From Dendrolimus kikuchii (lineage: Eukaryota; Arthropoda; Insecta; Lepidoptera; Lasiocampidae), in the NCBI GenBank assembly GCA_019925095.2, contig CM034408.1, forward strand, positions 3,969,001 to 4,033,000: a DNA stretch of 64,000 nucleotides, written 5' to 3'. The notes beneath the pieces were generated by a model. It did no database searches. It saw only the letters and a list, made by a program, of their open reading frames with translations, and was not told the origin of the DNA. The translations under genes and the position numbers were made by a program. Shown one piece after another: positions 42,612-54,294 of this stretch (position 1 is the first letter of the stretch; every line of letters begins with the position of its first letter).

Positions 42612-42706
42612 TTGGAGTAAAAAGTATAATAAAGGTGTGTGCATATTATGAATCACTACTGAAAGGCGTTGCTTACAACGTATCTGGATAAAGAAAGTCC
42701 ATTGAA

Positions 42707-42738
42707 GTGTGCACATTATAAGTTCATAATGTGCACAC
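42707..42738. repeat. 13 bp perfect hairpin
   Basis: GTGTGCACATTAT and ATAATGTGCACAC pair perfectly around a 6-base loop. A similar word TGTGTGCATATTATG lies about 70 bp upstream. Confidence 0.9.
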
Positions 42739-42830
42739 GTATAGTGCTAGAAGCACACAAAAATATGTCTTCAAGAAAAGAAATAAATAAAATTTTGAAA
42801 ATCTTGTACTAATATATTATATATATATAC

Positions 42831-43181
42831 ATACATACATACATAACTTCACGCCAGTTCCCTTGCGGGGTAGGCACGAACAACAGAGTGCCATTTAGGC
42901 TTATTCTTACACACCTCACTTGCCTCTTTGACATTCATAACTCTTGTCATGCAAGCTCGTCTGTTCTTAAGGCTCCTGACATCACCTTCTGCTAATACAC
43001 GATCAATTTGATCATGGAAGGTGTGTCGTGGCCTTCCACGACTTCTGCATCCATCCACTTTTGCATTGTATATCTGTTTAGTCATTCTTTCATCATGCAT
43101 TCTTTCCACATGCCCGAACCACCGGAGCATTCCTTTCCTTACCTTCACCCCGACACTCTCTTTCAGACCAACTCTCTTTCT
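42831..43181 (-). mobile_element. LINE-T 3' fragment, left half of inverted pair
   Basis: Minus strand, enters at KRVGLKESVGVKVRKGMLRW and ends at the stop and tail at 42838. The frame is intact over 99 codons or more. Subfamily 1. Both flanks are TA-rich, so no unique TSD can be read. Confidence 0.9.
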
Positions 43182-43217
43182 TATATATATATATATATAT
43201 ATATATAATACTGATAT

Positions 43218-43372
43218 ATGTCAGGAGCCTTAAGAACAGACGAGCGTGCATGACAAGAGTTATGAATGTCAAAGAAGCAAGTGAGGTGTGTAAGAATAAG
43301 CCTAAATGGCGCTCTGTTGTTCGTGCCTACCACGCAAGGGAACTGGCGTGAAGTTATGTATGTATGTATGTA
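43218..43372 (+). mobile_element. LINE-T 3' fragment, right half of inverted pair
   Basis: From TCAGGAGCCTTAAGAACAG to the stop and tail; Y-H-AREL (CACGCAAGG) replaces PAREL. Subfamily 2, so it is a separate insertion from its neighbour and not a foldback of it. Confidence 0.9.
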
Positions 43373-43379
43373 TATATAA

Positions 43380-43556
43380 AGCGGAAGAGTTTGTTTGTTT
43401 GAACGCGCTAATCTCAGGAAGTAATGGTCTGATTTGAAAAATTCTTTCAGTATTAGATAGCTCATTTATCGAGGAAGGCTATAGGCTATATATCATCAGG
43501 CTAAACTTCTTTTTTAACTATTCCACGCGGACGAAGTCGCGGGCAGAAGTTAGTAC
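43380..43556 (+). mobile_element. Helitron-like fragment
   Basis: GCGGAAGAGTTTGTTTGTTT, GAACGCGCTAATCTCAGG and ATTCCACGCGGACGAAGTCG then CGGGCAGAAGTTAGT; a canonical module order ending TTAGT rather than CTAGT. Confidence 0.6.
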
Positions 43557-43709
43557 TTTATATTTCTACCAAATACTTTTTTCCCTAATTAAAACATGTG
43601 ATATGTTATTATTCACAAAAACAGTTGGCAACCCCACTGACTGCCGCGTGCAGTGGACTACAGAACATAATTATCTTACTCGGCATTGGTTGTACAATGT
43701 ACATCTATC

Positions 43710-43964
43710 AATTGGACCTACTTATGCAAAATGGAACCAACCCACATACTGACAGTTTTGAGAAAAAGCCGTTTTTCTTAAAATTATACGTACAAAAAAA
43801 TATGTCTATATTTTGGAAAAAACTTTTAGAATATTATATATTATATTTTCTCGTTATGATTTTTATTGAGTCGATAGAAGGTGCATTTTGAAAGTCTTCT
43901 GCATCCTTAACCCAATTTTGGCATGTTTGTGGATTGGTTCTGTTTTGCATAAGTAGGTCCAATT
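43710..43964. mobile_element. TIR MITE, 255 bp
   Basis: Left AATTGGACCTACTTATGCAA and right TTGCATAAGTAGGTCCAATT are perfect over 20 bp, with further imperfect pairing (GGAACCAACCCACA / TGTGGATTGGTTC). No transposase; the 97-codon frame overlapping it is incidental. Superfamily not assigned. Confidence 0.85.
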
Positions 43965-44253
43965 ATACTACGAATGCAGATTTGAGGATTCGTATATTTT
44001 TAAAATTCTTTCTACCATTTTCTTCATACAATGCTAAAATGTAATTAGATAAACTTTATTATTGTGTCCATACAATTCTTTCTCGATCCATTAAGAAATG
44101 TGTTATCTGCCGGCTCACTGGGCGAATTGAAGCAGATACTAAATTTATTGCAAACACACACCTTCTGCACGTGTGAATAACCTTTCAAAATTTTAGATCC
44201 ATATATCTATATATAAATTCGTAAAGGGAAATCTTTCAATTTATTTCGAAGTA

Positions 44254-44603
44254 GCTGATGCCCGTGACTTCGTCCGCGTGGTAAGTTTTTTTTAACTATC
44301 CCACGGGAACTCTTTAATTTTAATTGACCAGGGGGTCAACATATAGGATACTTTTGATCCCGGAAAATTATTGTAGAGGTCAAATTTCTGTATAATGAAA
44401 AAAAAAGAAATTTTGTATGGTTGTAGCTTATATCCCTATATATATGTCGTTTCGGAGATTAGCCCGTACAAACAGACAAAAAGAAAAGCGGAAATTTGAT
44501 AAAAAATCTAAATTAGTTATATTTCACTTTTTACATCCCCTGACTCGGTTTTTAGCAATTTTTTTCATTGTACAGAAATTCGACTTCTACAGTTTTATTA
44601 TAT
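44254..44603 (-). mobile_element. Helitron-like fragment (GATGCCCGTGACTTCG type)
   Basis: AGCTGATGCCCGTGACTTCG, AACTATCCCACGGGAACTC, ATTGACCAGGGGGTCAAC, TTTACATCCCCTGACTCGG and TTTTTCATTGTACAGAAATTC. Part of the open frame at 44417-44869 lies here; it is not a protein gene. Confidence 0.65.
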
Positions 44604-44952
44604 GTATAGATGATTTGATACATTTGATATGTTGGGTAGTCCAATTACATAAAGTATTTAAAACTAGTGTTAGTAGAAATTATAGCCAAAACTTAGGTCG
44701 CAATTGTTGTGCCAGACTTACATTTGCTGTCACAGCAATTGGATGTTGGCACGTTAAACCTTTTAACCAGGACTTTCACGATGTTGTTAGAGCTGGCCCG
44801 AATTCTGCACAGCAACGAGGCAACTCATTTTCTAGCAATTACGTATTCCGGGCACGGAGTAGTCTATAAAACATTTTAACATTTTAACAAAACTTGAAAA
44901 TGTTGTAAACATTAAGGTCGGATTTCGACCATTAACTTGTTTATTACTATTA

Positions 44953-45223
44953 TTTTATTTTTATCAGACGGCCCACTTGATGGAAAGCGGTTACCATCGC
45001 CTATGGACATTTGCAACAGCAAAGTTGCTACAAATGCGCTGCTGCTCTCTTAAGGGAAAATGGAACCTGGTGACTAATGCCGGAACACAACTCAAGGTTG
45101 TTATGGCGACATACTTTAAACCAGGGGTGGTAGCCATCCAGTCGGGCAAATGTCCTACCACTTGGCTGTGGCAGGCCGTCCGGCTGCCGGAAATTGTATT
45201 CTTTCTCCGTTCCTGCACGGATA
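44953..45223 (-). mobile_element. R310 copy with internal deletion
   Basis: From ATCAGACGGCCCACTTGATG to CTCCGTTCCTGCACGGAT. The GTTGTTTTGTCGCCTCTTACG segment is deleted (GGCTGTGGCAGGCCGTCC). Confidence 0.87.
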
Positions 45224-45335
45224 ACTTTTCTTCTTGTTATAATGTGATATTATTGTTTCAGCCGACTGAAACCATAGATAGGAAGGGCATATGCTACTTT
45301 TTGACTCAAAAAATAATCTTGAATGGGGGTGAAAT

Positions 45336-45690
45336 ATGGGACGGCCGCTTGTGTGGGACGCGACATGCGGTGACACTCTGGCGGCATCACATCTTCCAAT
45401 GACTAAGTCAGGGCCTGCAACGCTGCTTTTACAGCTGAACATCTCAAACGGCGCAAATATGGAACCCTAGTAAGGTGTTACACATTTGTGCCGTTTGGAG
45501 TTGAAACTTTAGGTCCGTGGGGTCCATCGACAAAGGGTTTCTTCAAAGAAATTTGTAAGAAACTCTTTGATACCACCCGTGATCAAAAGGCTGGTTTGTA
45601 TTTCGCGCAACGAATCAGCATTTCCATACAGCGTGGCGATGCAGCCAGCCTTCTGGGCACGCTACCCTCTGGCAGCGATTTTTTTTTTAA
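45336..45690 (+). mobile_element. GPWGP-type retroelement fragment, best copy
   Basis: GGGACGGCCGCTTGTGTGGG opens the homology. The later part is open: MPFGVETLGPWGPSTKGFFK, EICKKLFDTTRDQKAGLYFA, QRISISIQRGDAASLLGTLP then SGSDFF. It runs into a poly(T/A) stretch that abuts a reversed SINE-A. The peptide pattern (F.VETLGPWG...QRISxAIQRGxAASxLGT) is a recognised C-terminal retroelement signature. Confidence 0.75.
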
Positions 45691-45912
45691 TTGGCAGACA
45701 AAAACACGTATTGTATATCCCCAAATTAAGCAAGCTTGTGTTATGGGTAATATACAATGGCCTATTCTGGGGCCGATCCCAGACATCCAGACTGTAGTAA
45801 ATAACGGACAAAATACGTTTCCGAAATTGACTATACCGGGAATCGCGCCTGGAGCCTCTGTGTTGGAGTGAGGTAGACCGGCAAAGGCTTGGCCCGCTCA
45901 ACCACAGAGGGT
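45691..45912 (-). mobile_element. SINE-A, complete minus-strand copy
   Basis: Plus strand TGGCAGACAAAAACACG (reversed 3' end) to GGCCCGCTCAACCACAGAGG (reversed tRNA-like head). Its B box is altered (GGCGCGATTCCCGG). This and 59045-59290 define the uninterrupted family, about 220-245 bp. Confidence 0.85.
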
Positions 45913-45937
45913 GTCACTTATTCGTTACATACTTTAT

Positions 45938-46412
45938 ATTAGTTGGGTATGGAAGAGAGAGCATGAAAGTAGAGTAAACGCGGTCGAGATACGAACACTG
46001 CGCAAAATCTGCGGAGTGACGCTCGCGGACCGCGTTCGTAATACCGAAGTAAGAAAGAGAGTTGGTCTGAAAGAGAGTGTCGGGGTGAAGGTAAGGAAAG
46101 GAATGCTCCGGTGGTTCGGGCATGTGGAAAGAATGCATGATGAAAGAATGACTAAACAGATATACAATGCAAAAGTGGATGTATGCAGAAGTCGTGGAAG
46201 ACCACGACACACCTTCCATGATCAAATTGATCGTGTACTAGCAGAAGGTGATGTCAAGAGCCTTAAGAACAGACGAGCGTGCATGACAAGAGTTATGAAT
46301 GTCAAAGAAGCAAGTGAGGTGTGTAAGAATGGGCCTAAATGGCGCTCTGTTGTTCGTGCCTACCCCGCAAGGGAACTGGCGTGAAGTTATGTATGTATGT
46401 ATATATGTATGT
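45938..46412 (+). mobile_element. LINE-T 3' fragment, second longest
   Basis: From SWVWKREHESRVNAVEIRTL to AYPARELA-stop, open throughout (about 145 codons). Tail (TATG)n with an ATATATG interruption. Subfamily 2, GGGCC variant. A TSD was not found, so the left junction may be degraded or rearranged. Confidence 0.92.
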
Positions 46413-46790
46413 ATTTATAATTTAGTTTGTTTTTAAATATTAGTTTGAATATTATTCCAACGCATATCATATATATCCAAAAGTATTGTAGACGCATATT
46501 AAATATAGGTAATACTTGACACTGGCTAGTTCCACAAATCGCTCGAAGCCATATAAATATGGCTAAAAAAAGATGAAGAAACCACCGGGTGGGCTAAACA
46601 AGTAGGTTAAGCACAACTTTATGGGTCTCATAACGTATTATTCAACAGACAGTGGCACTGAACTAATAAATATGAATATTTTCATTTATCGTGATTTAAT
46701 AGGGCCAGATTGGTTGTAAGAATTGTATGGATATGCATAAGGATTAAGGGATACGTTTCATTCAACGATCTAAAGGAGACGAGGTCTTTT
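46413..46790. other. No gene seen
   Basis: AT-rich spacer. Confidence 0.4.
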
Positions 46791-46794
46791 GGGT

Positions 46795-47066
46795 CGAAGA
46801 AAGAGGCGACACAACAACCCACAGCCAAGTGGTAGGGTATTTGCCCGACTGGATGGCTACCATCCCTGGTCTAGAGTATACCGCCATAACAACCTTGAGT
46901 TGTGTTCCGGGATTAGTGACCAGGTTCCAGACTCCCTTAAGAGAGCAGCAACGCATTTGTAGCACCTTTGGTGTTGCAAATGTCTATAGGCGATGGTAAC
47001 TGCTTTCCATCAAGTGGGCCGTCTGCCTGTCTGCTGAACTCCTGCAATAAAAATAAAAAAAAAGAC
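46795..47066 (+). mobile_element. R310 copy, 5'-truncated
   Basis: From GAAGAAAGAGGCGACACAAC to CTCCTGCAATAAAAATAAAA. Close to type. Confidence 0.87.
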
Positions 47067-47099
47067 ATTTTTAATCAATTAATGTAATAAAACGTGTGA

Positions 47100-47300
47100 C
47101 ATTATTTATCCCGGTAATCCCGTGGGAATTTTCTCAGAAGCGGTTTGTAGTTCTTCGGGTGCGTAAAAATTTGCTTATTCCGACACAATTTTCACTAAAG
47201 CGATAGCTTACATTATTTTCCAAACACTGCGCTATTTTGTGTCCCAGGAATCCCGCGGGAATTTCAAGTCAAGCGTAGACGAACAGTAACAGATAAAGTA
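47100..47300 (+). repeat. Decayed repeat related to 61225-61612
   Basis: ATCCCGGTAATCCCGTGGGA, CGGGTGCGTAAAAATTTGC and CAGGAATCCCGCGGGAATTT, then AAGTCAAGCGTAGACGAA. It corresponds to the second half of the Helitron-like element at 61225-61612. Confidence 0.55.
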
Positions 47301-47599
47301 AGGATACCCAAGTTGTATCCTTGTTTTCCCATCCCCTCTTTAATAAATATAAATAAATTTAAATCAGTAGTAGTTTGTTTATTACGTCTGCGTGCACCGT
47401 TAGGGCGGGTGCTCACAAATAACCACTAATCGATATTAGGATCGCGGCAACCACGCTGCGCACGCGCATCCCATTTCTTCGGGTGATACTAATTACTATT
47501 TAATAACCTTTTGTCCTTTTCCTGCTTCACTACAAGTTTGTTTTATTTTTAATTAGAATCATGAGCATTAAAATCTGAACGTAACATGTTGACGTGATG

Positions 47600-47690
47600 G
47601 AGTTGGATTACATTGCTGATCATTATCATCATCAAGCTCACAGCTTGCTGAACCAGCTCAGTCGGTGTGCACCACGCTTTTACAGAATAT
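47600..47690 (-). mobile_element. Possible LINE C-terminal scrap
   Basis: Minus frame AWCTPTELVQQAVSLMMM with a GATGATGAT tail; short and single, low confidence. Confidence 0.3.
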
Positions 47691-47900
47691 GTATATGGAA
47701 GAAAGAAAGAAAGAAAAACTTTATTTGGAGAAATAACGACGTACGTAATAATTGCTTGCATGTATCTAAAAAAATAAAAGCATTTATTTTGAGAATTTAA
47801 ACGCCGCATTTTCAGCAAACTAAGTTTGCACTCAGCTTATTGCTGTGCCGGCATAGTGTCCGACACAACGCTGATTTTCAGTGCAAACCTTGTAAAGCAG
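47690..47900. repeat. GCACTGAAAATCAGC repeat, member
   Basis: GAAAGAAAGAAAAACTTTAT, CAGCAAACTAAGTTTGCACTC, CTTATTGCTGTGCCGGCA and CGCTGATTTTCAGTGCAAACC. Confidence 0.65.
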
Positions 47901-47989
47901 TTCAGCTTGAGCTTATAGTGTATATGTATATATAGTTATAGTATTTTGTATGATGGGTGAGGGTTCCGAGGCCCCACTTCCCGTGACAA

Positions 47990-48255
47990 AATAGCCTTCT
48001 AAGGCCTTTTTAGGTCCCTAAAATTTTTGATCACATATAATTTTTTTTGGCCATCCACAATGCGACTCCCAAAGAAGTCGTACCTGCGTAGATGACTCAC
48101 TTGCGATTTATCTATTATATCGCGTCTATGAAGGCTACTACGAATACGGGAGTTTCTAAAACGGTTCTTCCGCGTGACTCTACACATGTACCGCAGCATA
48201 TTTCATATCCGTGACACGCAGATCTTGCTCATGTCGCTCAAGCCACGCTTCACAG
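47990..48255 (-). mobile_element. RTE-like LINE fragment, decayed
   Basis: Minus frame from about 48199: MLRYMCRVTRKNRFRNSRIR, SSLHRRDIIDKSQVSHLRRY then DFFGSRIVDGQKK. It resembles the LRWMCGVTRxDRxRNxxIRxSL segment after the RT palm in RTE-type LINEs (established family pattern). The W-to-Y change and missing WFGH show decay. Confidence 0.68.
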
Positions 48256-48799
48256 CCATAAAAAGGATAGTTATATTTTTAAATTTCTTATAATAACGAA
48301 ACTATATAAACACCATAATGTCTTACTTTTTTGACAAAATATCAATACGAAATATAACATAAACCAAATGCCTTTTCATCGAGCAACTTCTTTTAAAAAC
48401 ATCCTCAAAGCCATAAATATCATTTTCACGTAATACATATGGATAGACAAACAAACAAAAACTCCTTTCACACTATCCAAGGATTAAACCAATATTGAAA
48501 CCTTTTGATGTGAAATCAAAATAAACAGAATTAATAAAACAAACAGTGGTTTTAAACTTTTGGGGAATTTTAGTGAGTGAATCTCACATGTATCTAGATA
48601 TACTGGTCTTTGTAGGACATTGAATAAGTTTCTATTTTACTTTGAGACCTAAGATATTCTTAGTTCTATCAAATCTACAGATTTTTAGGGTTCCGTTGTT
48701 ATTTAAGCTAAAATAAAACTCTTGTGAAATTGTCCGGTCCGACCTGCTATTCGTCTGTATATGTCTCGTTGTACGTCACATTCATTATTTCAGAAACTG
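48256..48799. other. No gene seen
   Basis: AT-rich spacer. Confidence 0.4.
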
Positions 48800-48917
48800 T
48801 ATTTATGAATGTCAAAGAAGCAAGTGAGGTGTGTAAGAATAAGCCTGAATGATGCTCTGTTGCTCGTGCCTACCCCGCAAGGGAACTGGCGTGAAGTTAT
48901 GTATGTATGTATTTATG
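48800..48917 (+). mobile_element. LINE-T 3' fragment, 94 bp (12 bp TSD)
   Basis: Body 48812-48905. TSD TATTTATGAATG at 48800-48811 and 48906-48917. A stop has arisen (CCTGAATGATGC), so the peptide is dead. Confidence 0.88.
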
Positions 48918-49269
48918 AATGATATTTTACAAGGAAGTTTAGTCTGTATAGTGCTATAAAATTCTAAAGTGGAATCGTGAACCAATTAACAATGTGGGGT
49001 GACCGTCATGCATGTAAATGAGGGTACATTTGTTTAATGTTAAATATTGTCAAATTTTGAAATATTAACATGTCATTTTAAAGACTTTTTAGTTCAGTAA
49101 ATACTAGGTGAGATATATTAGCCGACAAATTTATGAAAATTGTATGTGAAAAGTAATGTTTTATTTTGACATAACTTAACACTGAAAGCCTTATAAAACT
49201 GAGCTATTATAATAAATACAATTGAAAACTAAAAATAAATTAAGTTATAAATTGTACAAGTTATTATAG
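48918..49269. other. No gene seen
   Basis: AT-rich spacer. Confidence 0.4.
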
Positions 49270-49372
49270 ACTGTGTAACAAATCGCTGCCAGATGGGAGC
49301 GTGCCCAGAAGGCTGGCTGCATTGCCGCGTTGTATGGCGATGCTTATTCGTTGGGTGTTTATATTTGTTTCA
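49270..49372 (-). mobile_element. GPWGP-type retroelement fragment
   Basis: AAATCGCTGCCAGATGGGAG, CGTGCCCAGAAGGCTGGCTG, CATTGCCGCGTTGTATGGCG, ATGCTTATTCGTTGG: reversed SISIQRGNAASLLGTLPSGSD region. Confidence 0.65.
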
Positions 49373-52319
49373 TTTCAAAAAAACTTAAATTATAGAATAT
49401 TTTTATGTAAAAACAGCAATAAAACTTAACATTTGTTATAAAACTCAAAATATCTAAAATATTTCGAAGAATTTATAAACTAACATAAGAAATATCTGTA
49501 TAAAATTAATATCTCAAAATTTAAACTGCACATTGCATTCAATTCGGATGATTAAATAAGGGCTAATAAAATTGCTTGCCTCACGAAAAGCAAACATTTG
49601 TGAGAGCGAAAGTCGACACTCTGCAATTTTCGACTCAAATAATCCTGATAACTTCATCACACATAATGACAGTGCGTTGAAAATTACAGCCAATCACTTG
49701 CGCTTATTTAAAAATACAGATGCGTTTGAATTTGGAATTTTCGATCAGTCGCCGATGGACCACCAGCGGGGGTAGACGTATGTTTAGCGGTAATTCGACG
49801 TTTTACGCAAAATAAACAATTTAGAGTATTATTTAAGTACAGGGTAATAACGCATGAACAGTATTTTAAGATTTTACGGTGTTTTATTGATGAAACGTGA
49901 TATAAGGAAAAATCTTTTAATCGATAACCGTCCAGTAAATACATATTATTATACTAAAATAACTTTTCATCGGAAAGTTTTACATGTACTATATGCTTGT
50001 ATATAAATGTGTCATAATCACACAGAAATAAAAGATCTAGATGTAAAAATAAGATACCAAGTCTTACGACAGTGTAAGGGAAAATGTGTAAAACGGACCC
50101 CGGACTCTCCGGATAGAAAACGAATAGACTAATAAAAAACTATATGATTACATACATATTATTATTAGACTTTCCAGCAGCAACTCAGGGCTAATGAGGC
50201 AATAAGGTATTATTCTCTAAATCCGAAAAATTTGGGGCAGTCTGCTCCGGGGTTGAAAGTACTTGACCGGATAATAGAATATTTTAGCACCTCATTTAAA
50301 AGGGTCCAGAGGTCGGGGCTCATGAATACGAAAGTAGGGTCCCCTAACAACCTTGATTTTCATTACGATAGGGTGAACAACATTCTGGCGGTTGAAGGAT
50401 ATATATAGCAATAGTATGTGGCAGCAAAAAATCGTTGGCGTTCTCATGACGACGTATTTATTAGTGAATTTCAATGGCAGTATCAAAAAAATGCGACTAT
50501 AATTGGCGTTATGTTTTTTGACTATATTCGACTATCCCACGGAAACGACGTTATCGATATGAAAAGTATCCTAAATGTTGAGACGGGATATAAGGTAGCT
50601 GTGTAACGGTGTAACGTTCGGTGGCTTTGAAGTGATGCTGTAACAGGCAAAATTTTTGATAATTGTATTTTCGAAATTTCCTGGTGCAAGTTAGCTCCTC
50701 TCCCTGGTTTTTATCTTTTATAAATTCATAATACAAACTCGACTTCTTTAGAAATTTATTATATTACAAAAAGATATCAAATTAAAATTGGCTTGTTTTT
50801 GTATTGTAGTAAAGTTTAGGATGTAGGATTTTATTTTTATCGTAATAAATAACCTAGCCTTTAAATAAAGTAATTTCTTGCAGTCGGGTGGTTGCCAATG
50901 CTAACTATCAGACAGGTTTCAGCCTAGTAAGGGGTTTTGGTAACCACATGAAGCTTACTCTTTATTTGTCCAATATTGTCTTTTTGTACTTTTTACTTGT
51001 AACATAAATATTTTTTGAAGTGAAAACTTCTTAAAATATTTCATAACTTAGAAATTTGCTTTCAATTTCATTGTTTAGGATCAAATTTAAGAAATTTCTT
51101 AATGCTCATCAAAACGCACAGTGCAATCTTAGACATGGCACAAGTGCTATCTATATGACTTGGAATTTATTTTAATTTATTATAATTTGGTTAATTTATA
51201 GATGTATAATATGTTATTTGCAATGTTTTGTGCGTTGTTAAAATGATTTTATATGTCTATTTGTTATTTAAATTATTGCTTTATTAGATTGATTTTTAGT
51301 GTGCAATTCATTTACCATTATCAAACTGCAATATATAATATATATTGTTGTTAAGTGTGTTGTATTATGCTGAGACTGGGTCCAATTTTGGACTTATTTT
51401 GTTTCTCTTGTCTTTCTATTTCTATTTATATTAACTTAGTTTTAGTCCTAAATGAAATATGTTCTTTCTTTCTTTAGAATCGTTGTGATTTGAAATTCGA
51501 TGAAACGAAAAAGCGATACCATAAAGAGATAAACATATAATCTATAGGACAAAGTCTGCAAGAGAAGAGATATAACTTATATATTGTGCAGCACAGATTA
51601 GAGAGTCAATAAGACGGATGATTAAACATGGGTCCAAATTGAACCAAAATAAAACTGATGAGAGACTAAAACTGTGGAAAATTAAAAATGGTACTTAAGA
51701 AGTTTATTTTTAATTACAATATGTTAACGGATGTAGGGTAAAAAAATTATATTCATATTAATAAAAATTAGAGAAGGATTATCTGTGAGTATATTCTCTG
51801 AAGTTTCACTTCTACTGCGTGTGAACTGCACACACACACATTTTCTTTTAAATTCCTTCTATTTGAATATATATATATTTAAAATTATATTACTGAACTA
51901 CTGCCTTTAAAAGACTTTAGGAATATGTTGATGATTTTCGTCATGATATATATTTACCTAACATTCATATCCGTTATCCATATTATCCATGTTTTCCATA
52001 CAACGGAGACACCCTAACATTACAGGGTGCCTGAAAGGTTTATTGACCTTTGTTTTAGTGTCCTGTTTATCATCGGAACCCAGTTGCTTGTTTAACTTAA
52101 TAGCTGTTTAAAATACACTTTTTACTTAACAAAAGAATTCTGATAAGATTTTTCTAGTAAATTCAGACAGAAAAGCGTGACGTTTACCAGACGTCGAAAA
52201 ATTTTCAAGAATTAAAAAAGTCTTTGTATAATTGATATAGTTTAGACAGAACTTCGCGCTGCGGTTGGGAAAACTGCGCTATGAAATGGGCTTTTTAAAA
52301 AGAACGTTACAAAATTTCT
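49373..52319. other. Sparse 3 kb region, no gene
   Basis: AT-rich with only faint repeats: 50400-50600 shares CATGACGACGTATTTATTAG and GGAAACGACGTTATCGATA with the Helitron-like repeat at 42.5 kb, and 51780-51830 matches 36430-36475. No open frame has protein resemblance. This is the least repeat-dense part of the window. Confidence 0.5.
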
Positions 52320-52440
52320 TAGAGGTTGGCAACGCGTTGGCTACCACTCTGATATTACAAACGTCCATAGGAGACGGTAACCACTTTCCATCAGGTGTAC
52401 CGTCTATCTGTTTATCTGCTACAGGGAATAGAAAATGTTT
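52320..52440 (+). mobile_element. Short R310-related element
   Basis: GAGGTTGGCAACGCGTTGGC, TACAAACGTCCATAGGAGAC, GGTAACCACTTTCCATCAGG and TCTGTTTATCTGCTAC. It shares the R310 3' module with a different upstream sequence (AACGCGTTGGC). Confidence 0.6.
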
Positions 52441-52979
52441 TAAAATATTTTTCCTAATATATAAATAAGGCTTTACGAGCTTGTCGATTAGACAAATTTT
52501 GGCATTTATTTAGAAGTAACAAACAGACCACTTCAATTTTATTAGTATAATAATTTAAGAAAATATATATTGATACGTATGATTGTAAGAATCATGATCA
52601 TACTTTGCCACATACTATAAACGTCTATACTTCTAATTAAATTATCCATTACGTATTCTAAACTATAAACATGATTTAATTGTGTAATAAAACAAGAAAT
52701 GTATTACGTGTTGAAATGATAAATCGCTAGGAAGTGTTGGCCTGATAACGGGTAAAGGGCCAATTAATTGATGTCAAGGGTCAGGCAATATTTCTTAACA
52801 GTAATAAACAAAATGTCTACGTGTTTGAACAATTAAAGACTATTACATAGGTCTAATGTTATTAATGGAATGGCCCCATCAAATTTTAAATATCAAGGCT
52901 TTAGCTTTTATTCCCCCACAAACGATGTATTTTACATGAAAGTCACATATCAAAAGGAATGTTAAACTGCAAGATTGAC
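52441..52979. other. No gene seen
   Basis: AT-rich spacer. Confidence 0.4.
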
Positions 52980-53130
52980 GGGTAAAAAATTAGTAGTTGC
53001 CAAAAAAGAGATGGATGGATTGTGTGAAGGCTGTTATGATGATTTGTGGTGTGACTGAGGATGTATGTCAGAATAGAGAAGTACAGAAGGAAAAACATTT
53101 AGTGCCGACCCCAATTAATTGGGAAAATAT
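52980..53130 (+). mobile_element. CADPK-type LINE 3' end, decayed
   Basis: GAGATGGATGGATTGTGTGA, ATGATTTGTGGTGTGACTG, GAGGATGTATGTCAGAATAG, AGTGCCGACCCCAATTAATT. It aligns over its whole length with 58795-58945, where the peptide is clearer. Confidence 0.68.
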
Positions 53131-53173
53131 GAAAGAAAAAGAGAAATTATGTATCTTCTAGATACATTCTATC

Positions 53174-53486
53174 CGTGCAGGAACGGAGAAAGAATACAAT
53201 TTCCTGCGACCGGGCGGCCTGTCGTAAGAGGCGACTTAACAACCCACGGCCAGGTGGTAGGGCATTTGCCCGACTAGATGGCTATCACCCCTGGTCTAAA
53301 GTATGTCGCCATAACAACCTTGAGTTGTGTTCCGGCCATTAGTGACCAGGTTCCGGTTTCCCTTAAGAGAGCAGCAGCGCATTTGTAGCATCTTTGGTGT
53401 TGCAAATGTCCATAGGTGATGGTAACCGCTTTCCATCAAGTGGGCCGTCTGCCTGTCTGCTGATCTCTTGGAATAAAAAAAAATAC
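53174..53486 (+). mobile_element. R310 copy, full length
   Basis: Start ATCCGTGCAGGAACGGAG, end CTCTTGGAATAAAAAAAAAT. Very close to the type sequence. Confidence 0.9.
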
Positions 53487-53614
53487 AACATTAAAATTAC
53501 AATCTAATGTACGAAAAAAGACTAATGCTTAATTTAAATCTGACCAAAAATACCTAGATATAAGTTATACTAATTCCAATAACACTTTCTGACCCTTTTT
53601 GTTTTATGTTAATA

Positions 53615-53915
53615 CTAGCTGATGCCCGCGACTTCGTCCGCGTGATGCGGTTTAACTATCCCACGGGAACTCTTTAATTTTTCGGGATCTAAAGTATCCT
53701 ATATGTTGACCAGGGATATAAGCTACCACCATACAACATTTCATTTAAATTGGTCCACTCGTTTCAGAGATTAGCCGGTACAAACAGAGAAACAAAATAT
53801 TTGAAAAAAATCTAAATTCGTTCTATTTCACTTCTTAGACCTGACTCGGTTTTTAGTATGTTTTTCATTGTACAGAAATTCAACTTCTACAATTTTATTA
53901 TATGTAGAGATTTAG
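53615..53915 (-). mobile_element. Helitron-like element, good 3' terminus
   Basis: Host A then CTAG at 53615-53618, followed by CTGATGCCCGCGACTTCGTC, CCACGGGAACTCTTTAATTT, TTGACCAGGGATATAAGC, AAATTGGTCCACTCGTTTCA and TTTTTCATTGTACAGAAATTC. The 5' TC end is not identified. No Rep/helicase. Confidence 0.7.
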
Positions 53916-54129
53916 CACATAGTTATGAAAGTTTTATAACACTGACTGAAATGCTTTTGTCTTTTTGAGTCTTCTTAATATATCTGTATTATCAAGGAAC
54001 TAGATGGCCTCGATATTTAAATGGCGATGAAGCCGTTGCTGGTAAGCTTGGGCGTATTTTTTAATTACGCTAGTGACGAGAACCACGTTTAAATCTCGAT
54101 GGAGATCGTCTAACTCCATGACATATAAT

Positions 54130-54200
54130 GGATTTGCATTGGTAAAACCTGTGGTGTAGCAAATGTCCATAGGCAATGTAACCGCTTTTCATCAGGTATA
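54130..54200 (+). mobile_element. R310-related 3' scrap
   Basis: TGTGGTGTAGCAAATGTCC, ATAGGCAATGTAACCGCTTT and CATCAGGTATACAGG. Confidence 0.5.
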
Positions 54201-54294
54201 CAGGAATTTTAGTAGTAAAAACACATAAATAAAATAAACACCGCGTACAATAACGACTTGGAGGGAACTTCCTGCCGTGATTTTTCCTCTGCGC

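Noticed and set aside
44417..44869. 150-codon plus-strand open frame
   Set aside because: Its first third is inside a Helitron-like repeat; the remainder has no recognisable domain. No start context or splice evidence supports it.
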